DNA from: an uncultured Prevotellaceae bacterium
Lineage (GTDB): Bacteria; Bacteroidota; Bacteroidia; Bacteroidales; Muribaculaceae
Length of the DNA stretch: 64,000 nucleotides
Assembly: GCA_900318065.1 (NCBI GenBank)
Contig: ONIY01000013.1
Coordinates: 1-64,000 of the forward strand
Reading direction: 5' to 3'
The notes under the pieces were generated by a model. The model ran no database searches. It saw only the letters and a list, made by a program, of their open reading frames with translations, and was not told the DNA's origin. Below, piece by piece: positions 32,641-41,979 of the stretch (the stretch's first letter is position 1; every line of letters starts with the position of its first letter). Position numbers and translations under genes: made by a program.

Positions 32641-33735
32641 ATGGGAGGATTTTTATCATTTGTCAAGAAAGAGACACTGCACATCTTGCGCGATAGCCGC
32701 ACGATGCTCATAGCGCTGCTCATGCCTGTGGCGCAGATTCTGCTCTTTGGCTTCGCTGTCTCCACCGAGATCAACAACCTCAACGTGGCGGTGGTAGTGC
32801 CACAGTGGAGCGAGGACATCAGGCAGAGTGTGGAGAAACTCTCGGCAAATCCTTATATCACCTACAAGGGCAGCATCACCCCTGGCGAGATAGACCAGTG
32901 GCTGCGCTCGGGCAGAACCGACGCCATCGTGGTCTTTGCCAGCGACTTCGACCGCCTCATTAACCAGTGGAAGCAAACCGGCACCAGCGAGACCGCGATG
33001 CAGTTTGTCATGGACGCCTCCAACACCAACATTGCCCAGGCGGGCGCAGGCTACTTGACCAACATTCTTGCCGGCGAACTGATGTCGAGCGCAAGCATGG
33101 TAGAGACCCACATGCTCTTCAACCCGCAAATGAAGAGCGCCTTCAACTTTGTGCCAGGCATCATGGGCATGATCTTTATCCTGATTTGCGCCATCCTCAC
33201 CTCGGTGTCGATAGTACGCGAGAAAGAGACAGGCACCATGGACGTGCTGCTCGTGTCGCCCGTGCGCCCCATGCGCATCATCCTTGCCAAGATGATGCCC
33301 TATCTTGCCCTGTCGTGCATCAACCTCACCACAATCTTGCTGCTGGCACGATATGTACTGGGAATCCCCATGGGCCACAACCTGTGGATTGTGATTATCA
33401 TATCGCTCGTTTACTTTGCTCTTGCACTGTCGCTGGGATTGCTCATCTCCACAATTGCCAAGAAGCAGATTGTGGCTCTGCTCGTCTCGGCGGCATTGAT
33501 GCTATTGCCCATCGTGATGCTCTCGGGAATGCTCTTCCCCATCGAGAACATGCCCGCGGTGTTGCAGCCCCTGTCGGCAATCGTACCAGCCCGATGGTAT
33601 ATCGATGCCATGCGCAAGCTGCTCATCCAGGGCGCTAGCTGGAACCTGGTGTTCCAGGATTTCATTATCCTTGTGGGCATGACCATTGCCATCCTGGGAA
33701 TTGCATTAAAGAATTTCAACGACAAACTCGAATAA
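32641..33735 (+). CDS. ABC-2 type permease, YbhS-like
   Basis: A 364-residue ABC-2 permease with an N-terminal helix (MLIALLMPVAQILLFGFA), a large periplasmic loop and a C-terminal block of five helices starting MIFILICAILTSVSIVREKE, including VREKETGTMDVLLVSPV, the conserved cytosolic coupling segment. It would form the membrane channel with the next gene. The two permeases are 3 bp apart. Confidence 0.92.
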   Translation: MGGFLSFVKKETLHILRDSRTMLIALLMPVAQILLFGFAVSTEINNLNVAVVVPQWSEDIRQSVEKLSANPYITYKGSITPGEIDQWLRSGRTDAIVVFASDFDRLINQWKQTGTSETAMQFVMDASNTNIAQAGAGYLTNILAGELMSSASMVETHMLFNPQMKSAFNFVPGIMGMIFILICAILTSVSIVREKETGTMDVLLVSPVRPMRIILAKMMPYLALSCINLTTILLLARYVLGIPMGHNLWIVIIISLVYFALALSLGLLISTIAKKQIVALLVSAALMLLPIVMLSGMLFPIENMPAVLQPLSAIVPARWYIDAMRKLLIQGASWNLVFQDFIILVGMTIAILGIALKNFNDKLE

Positions 33736-33738
33736 GCC

Positions 33739-34842
33739 ATGTCAACGCTCAAAGTCCTCATAAAGAAAGAAGTACTACAGTTCAAGCGCAACAGTTTCTT
33801 GCCCAAACTGGTTATAGTGTTTCCCATCATGATAATGCTCGTGCTGCCGTGGGTTACCACCATGGACGTCCGCCACATTAACGTGAGCGTTGTCGACAAC
33901 GACCACTCGCAGTTCTCAGCAAGGCTCATTGCCAAGATTGACGCAAGCGACTATTTCACTCTGCACAGCGTCACAGCAAGCTTCACACCATCGATGCAGA
34001 TGCTCGAGAAAGGAGAAGTGGATGCCATTCTTGAGATTCCCGCCGACTATGAGAAATCGATGGTTACCGGCGAGCCCAAGAAACTCAACGTGAGCGCCAA
34101 CAGCGTTAATGCCACCAAGGGAAGCCTGGGCAGTCAATATCTTGCACAAACCATAGGCAAAGCGGTGCAAGAGTTGCGTGCCAGCCACATGCCCGTGAAG
34201 AGCAGCGAACTTGTCACAATCCAAAACCGCTACAATCCCACTCTCGAATACCGCAACTTCATGATTCCCGGGCTCATGGTAATGTTGCTGATTATTGTCA
34301 CGGGATTTCTTCCCGCACTCAACTTCGTGAGCGAGAAAGAGATAGGCACCATTGAGCAAATCAACGTCACTCCCGTTAACCGTTTCACCTTCACCCTTGC
34401 CAAGCTCATAGTCTACTGGGTGGCTGGCCTCATCGTCATCACTATAGCGATGCTGGTGGCATGGCTTGTTTACGGCCTGGCACCCATAGGCAGCCTGCTC
34501 ACCATCTATGCCATCTCATTCCTGTTCATCCTGGTGATTTCGGGATTTGGACTCATTGCCTCAAACATATCGGGCACCATGCAGCAGGCAATATTCTTCA
34601 TGCTGTTTTTCGTGATGGTGTTTATGCTCATGAGCGGACTTTTCACCCCCACCGAGTCGATGCCACAGTGGGCGCAATACATCACCTATATCCTGCCGCC
34701 ACGCTACTTTGTGTCGACAATGCGTGCCGTCTATCTCAAGGGAGCAACATTCATCGACATGCGCTACAATTTCTATGCTCTCGCGGCATTTGCCGTGGTG
34801 ATGAACTTGGGCGCCGCCCTCACCTACCGCAAGCAGAGCTGA
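33739..34842 (+). CDS. ABC-2 type permease, YbhR-like
   Basis: A 367-residue paralogue of the preceding permease with the same topology: one N-terminal helix (FPIMIMLVLPWVTTMD), a periplasmic domain and a helix block containing VSEKEIGTIEQINVTPV, the coupling motif. Together with the two ATPases it completes a YbhFSR-like exporter that likely handles drugs or ions; the substrate is unknown. It is the last gene of the operon; no strong terminator hairpin follows. Confidence 0.92.
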   Translation: MSTLKVLIKKEVLQFKRNSFLPKLVIVFPIMIMLVLPWVTTMDVRHINVSVVDNDHSQFSARLIAKIDASDYFTLHSVTASFTPSMQMLEKGEVDAILEIPADYEKSMVTGEPKKLNVSANSVNATKGSLGSQYLAQTIGKAVQELRASHMPVKSSELVTIQNRYNPTLEYRNFMIPGLMVMLLIIVTGFLPALNFVSEKEIGTIEQINVTPVNRFTFTLAKLIVYWVAGLIVITIAMLVAWLVYGLAPIGSLLTIYAISFLFILVISGFGLIASNISGTMQQAIFFMLFFVMVFMLMSGLFTPTESMPQWAQYITYILPPRYFVSTMRAVYLKGATFIDMRYNFYALAAFAVVMNLGAALTYRKQS

Positions 34843-34903
34843 CGCAAGTAAAGGAAGATTCTATAAATTGCTCGAGTCATCTTAACAAAAACACACTCAT
34901 AAC

Positions 34904-34934
34904 TTGCAATATTAGCACAATGGTTGTATCTTTG
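34904..34934 (+). promoter_or_regulatory. promoter of the HAD gene
   Basis: TTGC (34904-34907), 19 bp, TATCTTTG (34927-34934), about 20 bp before the ATG. Confidence 0.78.
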
Positions 34935-34954
34935 TGGGATAATTGACTATAGAT

Positions 34955-35596
34955 ATGACCAATAAAACGATAAAGGGTGTTTTGTTTGACCTTGACGGGG
35001 TGTTGATCGACACCGAGGGCATCTACACGCAGTTTTGGGAAGCCGTTGACCAGCACTACCCCACTGGCGTGAAAGATTTTGCCCGCGTGATCAAGGGTTC
35101 CAACCTGCACAACATCCTTCACACCTATTTTCCCACCGAGGCGATACGCCAAGAGGTGACTGCCATGCTCGACGGCTTCCAGCGTGACATGCGCTATGAG
35201 TATTTCCCTGGCGCCATCGAGTTGCTCGAGGAGCTGGAGAGCAAGGGCATCAAGCGCTGTGTGGTTACCAGCAGCGACAAGAGCAAGATGGCAGCCCTCT
35301 ATAGCCAGAAGCCCGACTTCCAGCGTCATTTCGATGCCATTGTCACCGGCAACATGGTGAGTGAGCCCAAGCCATCGCCCGAGTGTTTCCTGCTTGGTGC
35401 CAAGCACATTGGCGTTGACATCGAGGAATGTGTGGTAATCGAGGACTCCATCAACGGCCTCAAGGCAGGGCTAGCGAGCGGTGCGAGGGTGATAGGCCTG
35501 TCCACCACCTGCAGCCGCGATGCCATAGAGCCCTATTGCCACCTCATTGCCAGCGACATTGCCAGTTTAAACACGCAAACAATCATAACACAATAA
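34955..35596 (+). CDS. HAD hydrolase, beta-phosphoglucomutase/phosphatase-like
   Basis: A 213-residue HAD-superfamily protein. The nucleophile motif is GVLFDLDGVLIDTEG near residue 7-21, motif II is CVVTSSDKSKM and motif III is SEPKPSPECFLLGAKHIG with EDSINGLKAG as motif IV. The helical cap inserted after motif I is of the small C1 type, as in phosphoglycolate phosphatase and beta-phosphoglucomutase. The substrate is probably a small phosphorylated metabolite. I chose the ATG at 34955 rather than an upstream TTG because the promoter places the leader there. Confidence 0.88.
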   Translation: MTNKTIKGVLFDLDGVLIDTEGIYTQFWEAVDQHYPTGVKDFARVIKGSNLHNILHTYFPTEAIRQEVTAMLDGFQRDMRYEYFPGAIELLEELESKGIKRCVVTSSDKSKMAALYSQKPDFQRHFDAIVTGNMVSEPKPSPECFLLGAKHIGVDIEECVVIEDSINGLKAGLASGARVIGLSTTCSRDAIEPYCHLIASDIASLNTQTIITQ

Positions 35597-35601
35597 TCAA
35601 T

Positions 35602-36081
35602 ATGAAAGTAAAAACATTTCTTAGCCTTGCAATTATTGCAGCAACAGCCATCATCTTCACTGCCTGCAACGGCAAGAGCGAGCAGCAGTCGGCACAAGTG
35701 TCGAGTGCTCCCAGCGAGACCATTGTCGACAACAAAGACGAAACAACATTCCTGAGCACCTTCCTCGAGAAATATATCACCTTGAGCGACAAGCAGGCAC
35801 AAGACCTGGCACGCCAGTACCTCACCGAGGACTTCTACAGCCGCTACATTGAGCAGTGCAGCAACAAGGACGATGCCGTCGACCTTATCATGGAACTCGC
35901 CACTGACGAGAAAGTCGAGAAAATCGACACCATCATGAAAGGCATCGAAGACCCCAGCAGCTTTATCGTTCAGATTGAGGCCAAGGGAGTTGATGGCAAG
36001 CCATTCTCAACACAATATGACATGACAGTAGTGAACGAGAACGGCAAGTACAAACTAGGCGACAGCCAGATCAATGATTAG
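35602..36081 (+). CDS. small lipoprotein with NTF2-like fold (DUF4878-type)
   Basis: A 159-residue lipoprotein. The signal MKVKTFLSLAIIAATAIIF ends in the lipobox TACNG. The mature domain (KYITLSDKQAQDLARQYLTEDFYS, then VQIEAKGVDGKPFSTQYDMTVVNENGKYKLGDSQ) looks like the DUF3828/DUF4878 type of cone-shaped NTF2-like fold. Function unknown. It begins 5 bp after the HAD stop, so they are co-transcribed. A repeat tract of over 300 bp follows. Confidence 0.7.
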   Translation: MKVKTFLSLAIIAATAIIFTACNGKSEQQSAQVSSAPSETIVDNKDETTFLSTFLEKYITLSDKQAQDLARQYLTEDFYSRYIEQCSNKDDAVDLIMELATDEKVEKIDTIMKGIEDPSSFIVQIEAKGVDGKPFSTQYDMTVVNENGKYKLGDSQIND

Positions 36082-36088
36082 CGCTTCT

Positions 36089-36394
36089 TGGTTTATGGTT
36101 TATAGTTTATGGTTTATAGTTTATGGTTTATAGTTTATGGTTTATGGAAGGCAGGAGCGAAATTAAAGGCACTACAATCACTAAACTAAGAACTGATAGC
36201 TGATTACTGAAAACTGATAACTGAACTTAGTTTATAGTTTATGGAAAACAGTGATGAGATTAAGAGCTATGCAATCACTATAACTGATAACTACTTTACT
36301 ATTCTACCACTCAACTATTTTACTGAAGACTGATAACTGATAACTGATAACTGACAACTGTCAACTGACAACTGATAACTGATAACTGACAACT
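36089..36394. repeat. mosaic of three spacer repeat families
   Basis: The 313-bp gap before the aldo/keto reductase is almost all repeat: tttatggtttatagtttatgg units (36091-36147), aactgatagctgattactg units (36187-36225), a second tttatagtttatggaaaacagt copy (36230-36252) and a long run of aactgataactgacaactg units up to 36394. The two families occur in the same order at 17571-17785. The last unit ends right at the reductase start codon. Confidence 0.88.
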
Positions 36395-37747
36395 ATGAAA
36401 CGTAAGAACTTAAACCGCCGTGAATTTCTTAAGAGGGCTGGCATTGTGACTGGTGGCGCTATGGCGATGATGGCGCTTGACCCATTCACCAGCCTGGCAA
36501 GGCAGAGTGACAACAGCAAGGCAGGAGAGAACCTCATGACCTATCGCACCCAGCATGGCAGCGGAGAGAAAATCTCGCTGCTGGGTTTTGGCATGATGCG
36601 CTTGCCACGCGACAACCAGGAACTGGTGAACCAGCTCGTAGACTATGCCATCGCACATGGCGTCAACTACTTTGACACCGCACCCATGTATGGTCGTGGC
36701 ATGAACGAGGAGATAGTGGGCAATGCCTTGAGCCGCCACCCTCGCGACAAATACTATGTGGCAACCAAGATGTCGAACTATGACGAGAAACTCTGGGACC
36801 TGGAAGAGGCCAAGAAGATGTATCACACTTCGTTTGAGAGACTGCGTGTCGACTATATCGACTACTACCTGATGCACGGAGTGGGTCAGGACGGGTTGCA
36901 GACCTTCAACAAGCGCTTCATCAACAATGGGTTGCTCGACTTCCTGCTGCAAGAGCGTGAGGCAGGCCGCATCCGCCACCTGGGATTCTCCTATCACGGC
37001 AATGTGGAGGTATTTGACTGGCTCATCGACCACAACGACACCTATCACTGGGACTTCGTGCAGATTCAGATGAACTTCCTCGACTGGCGACATGCCTCGC
37101 TCGAGAAGGGCGGTTGGAAAACTGATGCCGACGCCGAGTATCTCTACAACAAGCTCGCTAAGGCTGGAATACAGGCAGTGGTGATGGAGCCCTTCCGCGG
37201 TGGAGCACTGTCGAAGATGCCCGAGAATTGCGTGGCTCAACTCAAAGCCATGCGCCCCGACGACACCGTGGCGCGCTGGGCATTCCGCTGGGTGAGTTCG
37301 CACCTCAACATCCTCACCACCCTGAGTGGCATGAACGTGATGGAGCACCTTGTTGAGAACGTAGCAACACACTCGCCACTGGAGCCTTGCACCGCTGCCG
37401 AGAATGAGTTGCTCGAGAAGATTGCCGACACCATGCAGGGCATCCCCACCGTGCCATGCACCGCGTGTGCCTACTGCATGCCATGCCCCTATGGCGTGGA
37501 CATTCCCGGCAACTTCACCTTCTACAACGATGCGATGAACAACAAGCTGCTGCCACTGCCCGAGAAATCGAGCCCCGACTACGCTAAGAAGCAAAAGCAG
37601 TTTGCCGACCAATATCTGAAGCATTTCCCTGCCGAGGCCCGTGCCAACCAGTGCATGGACTGCGAGGCGTGCCTGAAGAAATGCCCACAGCAAATTCGCA
37701 TCCCCAACCAGCTGAGCCGCATCAACAGCATTGTGCGGGGAAGATAA
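36395..37747 (+). CDS. Tat-exported aldo/keto reductase with C-terminal 4Fe-4S domain
   Basis: A 450-residue protein with a twin-arginine signal (LNRREFLKRAGIVTGGAMAM). The aldo/keto reductase barrel carries the catalytic set: Asp and Tyr in FDTAPMYGRG, Lys in VATKMSN and His in YYLMHGVG. The C-terminal 100 residues bind two iron-sulfur clusters (CTACAYCMPCPYGVDIP and CMDCEACLKKCP). This layout is a known Bacteroidetes oxidoreductase type, and its electron partner is probably a ferredoxin or quinone. The physiological substrate is unknown. Confidence 0.92.
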   Translation: MKRKNLNRREFLKRAGIVTGGAMAMMALDPFTSLARQSDNSKAGENLMTYRTQHGSGEKISLLGFGMMRLPRDNQELVNQLVDYAIAHGVNYFDTAPMYGRGMNEEIVGNALSRHPRDKYYVATKMSNYDEKLWDLEEAKKMYHTSFERLRVDYIDYYLMHGVGQDGLQTFNKRFINNGLLDFLLQEREAGRIRHLGFSYHGNVEVFDWLIDHNDTYHWDFVQIQMNFLDWRHASLEKGGWKTDADAEYLYNKLAKAGIQAVVMEPFRGGALSKMPENCVAQLKAMRPDDTVARWAFRWVSSHLNILTTLSGMNVMEHLVENVATHSPLEPCTAAENELLEKIADTMQGIPTVPCTACAYCMPCPYGVDIPGNFTFYNDAMNNKLLPLPEKSSPDYAKKQKQFADQYLKHFPAEARANQCMDCEACLKKCPQQIRIPNQLSRINSIVRGR

Positions 37748-37752
37748 GATTA

Positions 37753-37860
37753 TAAGTGTTAAGGGTAAAGTGTAAAGTGTTAAGGGTAAAGTGTTAAGTG
37801 TTAAGTGTTAAGTTGCGCCTGCGGCGCGACGTACGTGAAACGTGGAACGAGGTTGCGAGG
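37753..37860. repeat. gttaagtgttaagg and gtggaacg spacer repeats
   Basis: Repeats of gttaagggtaaagtg (37753-37812) are followed by a GC-rich hairpin (gttgcgcctgcggcgcgac) and a short gtgaaacgtggaacg copy (about 37836-37850). No gene is present in 37748-37934. Confidence 0.8.
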
Positions 37861-37934
37861 AGAGGCGGGCTGAACTATTATTTACTTTATATCTAAAAAT
37901 ACTTCCAAAAACAAAACAATATTGAAATATCACA

Positions 37935-39776
37935 ATGAAGGTTTTTTCGTTTTTCAAATCATTACTGCTTGTAGCAGTGCTGCTAGTGCTGCCTGCCAAC
38001 CTGGTGGCGCAGAAGCTGGCAATCCTTAGCGACATTCACGTCACTCCAGGCAATGCCAACGAGGGCAAACTCAAACTGGCTGTGCAAGAGATAAACACAC
38101 TCGACGTTGACGCTGTGATTGTGAGCGGCGATCTTACAAACGAGGGCAGCGACGAGCAGCTGCTGAACGTGAAGTCGATTCTCGACGGCATCACCAAGCC
38201 CCTCTATGTCATCCCAGGCAACCACGAGAACAACTGGAGCCAGAGCGCGTGCAAGACCTTCAACGACCTGTGGGGCGACGACCGCTTTGTCTTCACCGTG
38301 GGCGACCTGGTGGTGATAGGCATGAACTGCGGTCCTTTCATGAAGATGGGCGACGGCCACATCAAGCAGGAAGACCTCTCATGGCTCGACGAGACGCTCA
38401 GCAAGATGGTGAAGCCCGGCATGAAGGTGCTGAGCATCAATCACTACCCGCTGCTCGACGACCTCGACAACTATCAGGACTATGTGAATATCTTGAAGAA
38501 ATATCCTGTAATCACCCATCAAAACGGCCACTGGCACCGCTGGCGCCAGTATGAGACCAACGGCATCATGGGCCTGATGGTGCGCTGTCTCGACATGGGT
38601 AGTGGCGACTATGGCTACACCCTGATGGATGTGGACCTGGGCGGCGAGTGGATTCACGTCTACAACAAGACACTAGGCAAGGAGCGCGACCTGCGTTATG
38701 CCTACAAGACAAACCTCAACTATTTTGACAGCGACAGCAAGGCCGAGCTTTTCAAAGTGCCCGAAGGCTTCAAGGTTGAGAAGGTTTATGCCGACAATGC
38801 GTCAATCTTCACCCGCCTGACGATTGATAAGGACAACATCTACTTTGGCAACTCGCTGGGCTACCTGCGGGTGATTGACAAAAAGACTGCTGCGCTCAAG
38901 TGGGAATACAAGACCACCAGCATGCTCTTCTCGCGTCCTGCCGTTGCGCAAAAGGTGGTGATACTTCCCACTGGCGACAAGCGACTCGTTTGGCTCGACA
39001 AGAAGAGCGGCAAAGTGCTGCAGGAATATCAGGCACAAGGCCCATATGTTGCCGACGGCGTGATTGCCAATGGCGTGCTCTATCAGGGTGGCTACAAGAC
39101 CTTCCAGGCATGGGACGTGAACAAGAAGAAACTGCTGTGGCAATATGACAGCATCAACAACTACTGCCAGGCAGAGCCATTTGTGGGTGAAAATGACATT
39201 ATTTTTGGCGCTTGGGACACCAACCTGCGCTCGCTCGACCGCAAGAGCGGCAAGCTCAACTGGGTGTGGAACAACGGAAAAACCGTCAACCTCTACAGTC
39301 CAGGCAATGTGGTGCCTGCAGTGACCCAAGAGCGAGTGGTGATAGTGGCTCCCGACCGCAATTCCACTGCCCTTGAGCGCACCACAGGCAAGCAGCTGTG
39401 GCGTCATCACGATAATGCTGTGAAGGTGCGCGAGAGCCTGGGACTGAGTGAGGACGGCCGCCGCGCCTATGCCAAGACCATGGACGGCACAGTGGTGGCG
39501 ATGGACACACAGAGCGACGACTTCAACATGCTGTGGGAGACCGATTGTGGCTTTGGCTACGAGCATGCGCCATGCATCGTGCTCGAGAAAGACGGAATGG
39601 TCTATGCCGGCTCGCGCCACGGCACACTGGCAGTGATAGAGGCAGCTACAGGCAAACTGGTGTTCACCTGCAGTATGGGCAGCAGCGAGGTCAACGGCTT
39701 TGACGTCGACCCCGCTACTGGAGATATCTACTGTTCGCTCATTGGCGGCACCATCTGGCGCATCTCAAGGCAATAA
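37935..39776 (+). CDS. calcineurin-like phosphoesterase fused to a PQQ-type beta-propeller
   Basis: A 613-residue secreted protein with signal peptide (FFKSLLLVAVLLVLPANLVAQ). Residues 30-235 are a metallophosphoesterase with all metal motifs: LSDIHV, VSGDLTN, PGNHENN, SINHYPL and NGHWHR. Residues from about 270 form a PQQ-like/quinoprotein propeller with repeated W-containing blades such as KTAALKWEYKTTSM, KSGKLNWVWNNG and TTGKQLWRHHDNA. The enzyme probably cleaves a phosphoester in the periplasm or outside the cell; the propeller likely gives binding. It converges on the transglutaminase-like gene with a 2-bp gap. Confidence 0.88.
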   Translation: MKVFSFFKSLLLVAVLLVLPANLVAQKLAILSDIHVTPGNANEGKLKLAVQEINTLDVDAVIVSGDLTNEGSDEQLLNVKSILDGITKPLYVIPGNHENNWSQSACKTFNDLWGDDRFVFTVGDLVVIGMNCGPFMKMGDGHIKQEDLSWLDETLSKMVKPGMKVLSINHYPLLDDLDNYQDYVNILKKYPVITHQNGHWHRWRQYETNGIMGLMVRCLDMGSGDYGYTLMDVDLGGEWIHVYNKTLGKERDLRYAYKTNLNYFDSDSKAELFKVPEGFKVEKVYADNASIFTRLTIDKDNIYFGNSLGYLRVIDKKTAALKWEYKTTSMLFSRPAVAQKVVILPTGDKRLVWLDKKSGKVLQEYQAQGPYVADGVIANGVLYQGGYKTFQAWDVNKKKLLWQYDSINNYCQAEPFVGENDIIFGAWDTNLRSLDRKSGKLNWVWNNGKTVNLYSPGNVVPAVTQERVVIVAPDRNSTALERTTGKQLWRHHDNAVKVRESLGLSEDGRRAYAKTMDGTVVAMDTQSDDFNMLWETDCGFGYEHAPCIVLEKDGMVYAGSRHGTLAVIEAATGKLVFTCSMGSSEVNGFDVDPATGDIYCSLIGGTIWRISRQ

Positions 39777-39778
39777 AA

Positions 39779-41779
39779 TCACTGTTTCTTTATCACGAAA
39801 GGCTCCTTGCAGTGCTTGGAGATGCGGTCTACGAGGTTCTTGATGCCGCTGTAGTCTTTCTTGGCGAAAACCAGTCGGTTTATCGCCAGTTGTGCCTTTG
39901 TCATTACGGTGGTTGCCGTTGAGCTTGGTGTGACGCTCATTGTTATCTTGCCGTCGCTGGTGTTGAGCGACATGGGCGCTGGCACATCGGCGACAGTCCA
40001 TCCCTCGGGAACCGACAATGAAATCTCGATTGTCTCGTCCACCTTGGTGGGGAACTCAACGGGATTATATCGAGTTTCGCTTGCAAAGAGGCTCTGGTCG
40101 ATTAACGGCACCATGAGTTGTGGCACCGATATGGTGTTGTCGCTGCAAGTGAGTTGGCTGCCGAAGTTGATTATTTCGGTAATAGGCTTCTCCACATCGT
40201 CAACGCCCTGCGCGCGATAGTCGGTGATGCTGAATTGCGATGACTGGAACTTCTCGTTGGGGCACTCATCACCGCGGTTCTTTATCGCCTGGCGCATCAG
40301 CTCGGCACCTTTCTCGTCGTAGGTGCTCACGCAAGTGGCCGTCAGTTTGCCGCTGGCGTCAATATTTCCAGTGATCTTGTGGATGGCTTTCACCACTCCC
40401 CTGTCCTCAAGGTTTATCCAGGGGGCAGCGTTGTCCTTCTTAACGACTCGCGCATTGTTGACCAGGAATTTTGTGGGCAGGATGTCGATGACAGCGTTCT
40501 CTACCGAGCCGTCAAACACCTGAAACCTGCTGCCGCGGTCAATCACCGCAATAGTAGAAGAGACATTATCCATAGTGGGATGATTATTGTCGAGCACATC
40601 GCAGTCGCGCGAACTCAAGATTGCAGGATAGGCCTTAATGCCAGCATCGTTGAGCATGGCGATGAGCATGAAGTTGATGTCGCTATTGCTTCCTGCGCCA
40701 CTCTTGAGCACCTTAGAGGCAGGAGTGCCGTAGACCCCATACACGCCATTCCATTTCACATTCTCGCGCAGCAGTTTCACCGTTGCCGCAATTTTCTTGT
40801 CATCATCCTCCATCTGGTAAATGCCCGCCTTCTTCATCTCCTTCTTGAGCGGATTGCTCTTCAAGAGTTTTCCAAAGTTACTTTTTCCAAGAAGATATTG
40901 GTCAATCTCGTCCCACGTCATCGAGTATTGATTCTTAGAGTGCCTGGGCAGTGCCTCGTTGGTGATGTCGATGATAACCCGCTGGGCGTAGGCACGAGGC
41001 GAGAAGATGAGACTCTCATCATCCTTGAGAGCCGTCAAGTTTCGTCCCACAAACTCAAAGTTCACTCCCACACATTCATACTCCGAACCAGCGGTTTTTA
41101 TCACGTAGGTGGGATGAATGTTGGTTCGTTGCTGGCTGATGCGGCTGCGGTTGTATTCGTTGCCAATAGTCTGGACAAAGAATCCAAACCATTCAGGAAT
41201 CGACACATCATATCTTGTGTAGAGCACAGGCATCTCGCACTGTGCTTCCCAGTCTTTCACCTCGAGATAAAGGTCGCTCAGGATAGTGTATTCATACTCA
41301 ATAATCGAGCCAGGCTTAACATCGGGGAACAAGAGAGTCTCGGCCCTCATTCCTGGGCCCGAAGCCGCACGGGTGTTGATCATCTCCTCCCTGAGCCGGC
41401 TTTTTTCCACGTTGCCATTAACGAGATTATAGGTCGTTGCCTTGATGTTGTTCACCAATTCCCTGTTTCCCTCCTTGCCATCGTTGTATTTATAAACGAT
41501 GTCGAGGCTGGAATGCCTGGCAGCGCCTTCAGAGTTCAGAATCTTGACACGCCCCTTGACATCATATTGCACCTGAATCACATCCTTGGTGATGACATAA
41601 TTCACATCGGTGGTCTTGCCAAGCACCACAGCACCGGCATTTGGGTCGTAGTCACAACTTGTCATGTCAAACTCCTGCTGAGTGGGATTTCCCCACTTAA
41701 GACCAGAACCAGCCGTTGACTGCGCCCACAAGCACAGCGGCATCAAGAAAACTGCAAATAATAATAATTTGATATTCAT
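39779..41779 (-). CDS. DUF3857/transglutaminase-like secreted protein
   Basis: A 666-residue secreted protein with signal peptide (LLLFAVFLMPLCLWAQS). I chose the start at 41779 because it begins a proper signal sequence. The N-terminal region is a DUF3857 domain (PGSIIEYEYTILSD), and the middle is a transglutaminase-like domain (AATVKLLRENVKWNGVYG, then GAGSNSDINFMLIAMLNDAG). The position of the nucleophile Cys reads NSD, as in many Bacteroidetes members, so catalysis is doubtful. The C-terminus is a DUF3858-like beta domain. Function unknown. Confidence 0.8.
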   Translation of the reverse strand: MNIKLLLFAVFLMPLCLWAQSTAGSGLKWGNPTQQEFDMTSCDYDPNAGAVVLGKTTDVNYVITKDVIQVQYDVKGRVKILNSEGAARHSSLDIVYKYNDGKEGNRELVNNIKATTYNLVNGNVEKSRLREEMINTRAASGPGMRAETLLFPDVKPGSIIEYEYTILSDLYLEVKDWEAQCEMPVLYTRYDVSIPEWFGFFVQTIGNEYNRSRISQQRTNIHPTYVIKTAGSEYECVGVNFEFVGRNLTALKDDESLIFSPRAYAQRVIIDITNEALPRHSKNQYSMTWDEIDQYLLGKSNFGKLLKSNPLKKEMKKAGIYQMEDDDKKIAATVKLLRENVKWNGVYGVYGTPASKVLKSGAGSNSDINFMLIAMLNDAGIKAYPAILSSRDCDVLDNNHPTMDNVSSTIAVIDRGSRFQVFDGSVENAVIDILPTKFLVNNARVVKKDNAAPWINLEDRGVVKAIHKITGNIDASGKLTATCVSTYDEKGAELMRQAIKNRGDECPNEKFQSSQFSITDYRAQGVDDVEKPITEIINFGSQLTCSDNTISVPQLMVPLIDQSLFASETRYNPVEFPTKVDETIEISLSVPEGWTVADVPAPMSLNTSDGKITMSVTPSSTATTVMTKAQLAINRLVFAKKDYSGIKNLVDRISKHCKEPFVIKKQ

Positions 41780-41979
41780 GCGGTTACACCCTATAGGGCA
41801 ATTAGTTATTTTATCATGTGTTTCTATTGTCATATCTTCATTTTTTTTGTCATATTCTACTATCTTGATAGGATTTGCACCAACATGCCATCAATTGGCA
41901 AATTTACTACAATTACGCCTATCTATAAAATAAATTCACCGTAAAAGTTATTTTGCCAACAGAAATAATTTAGAAAAGC

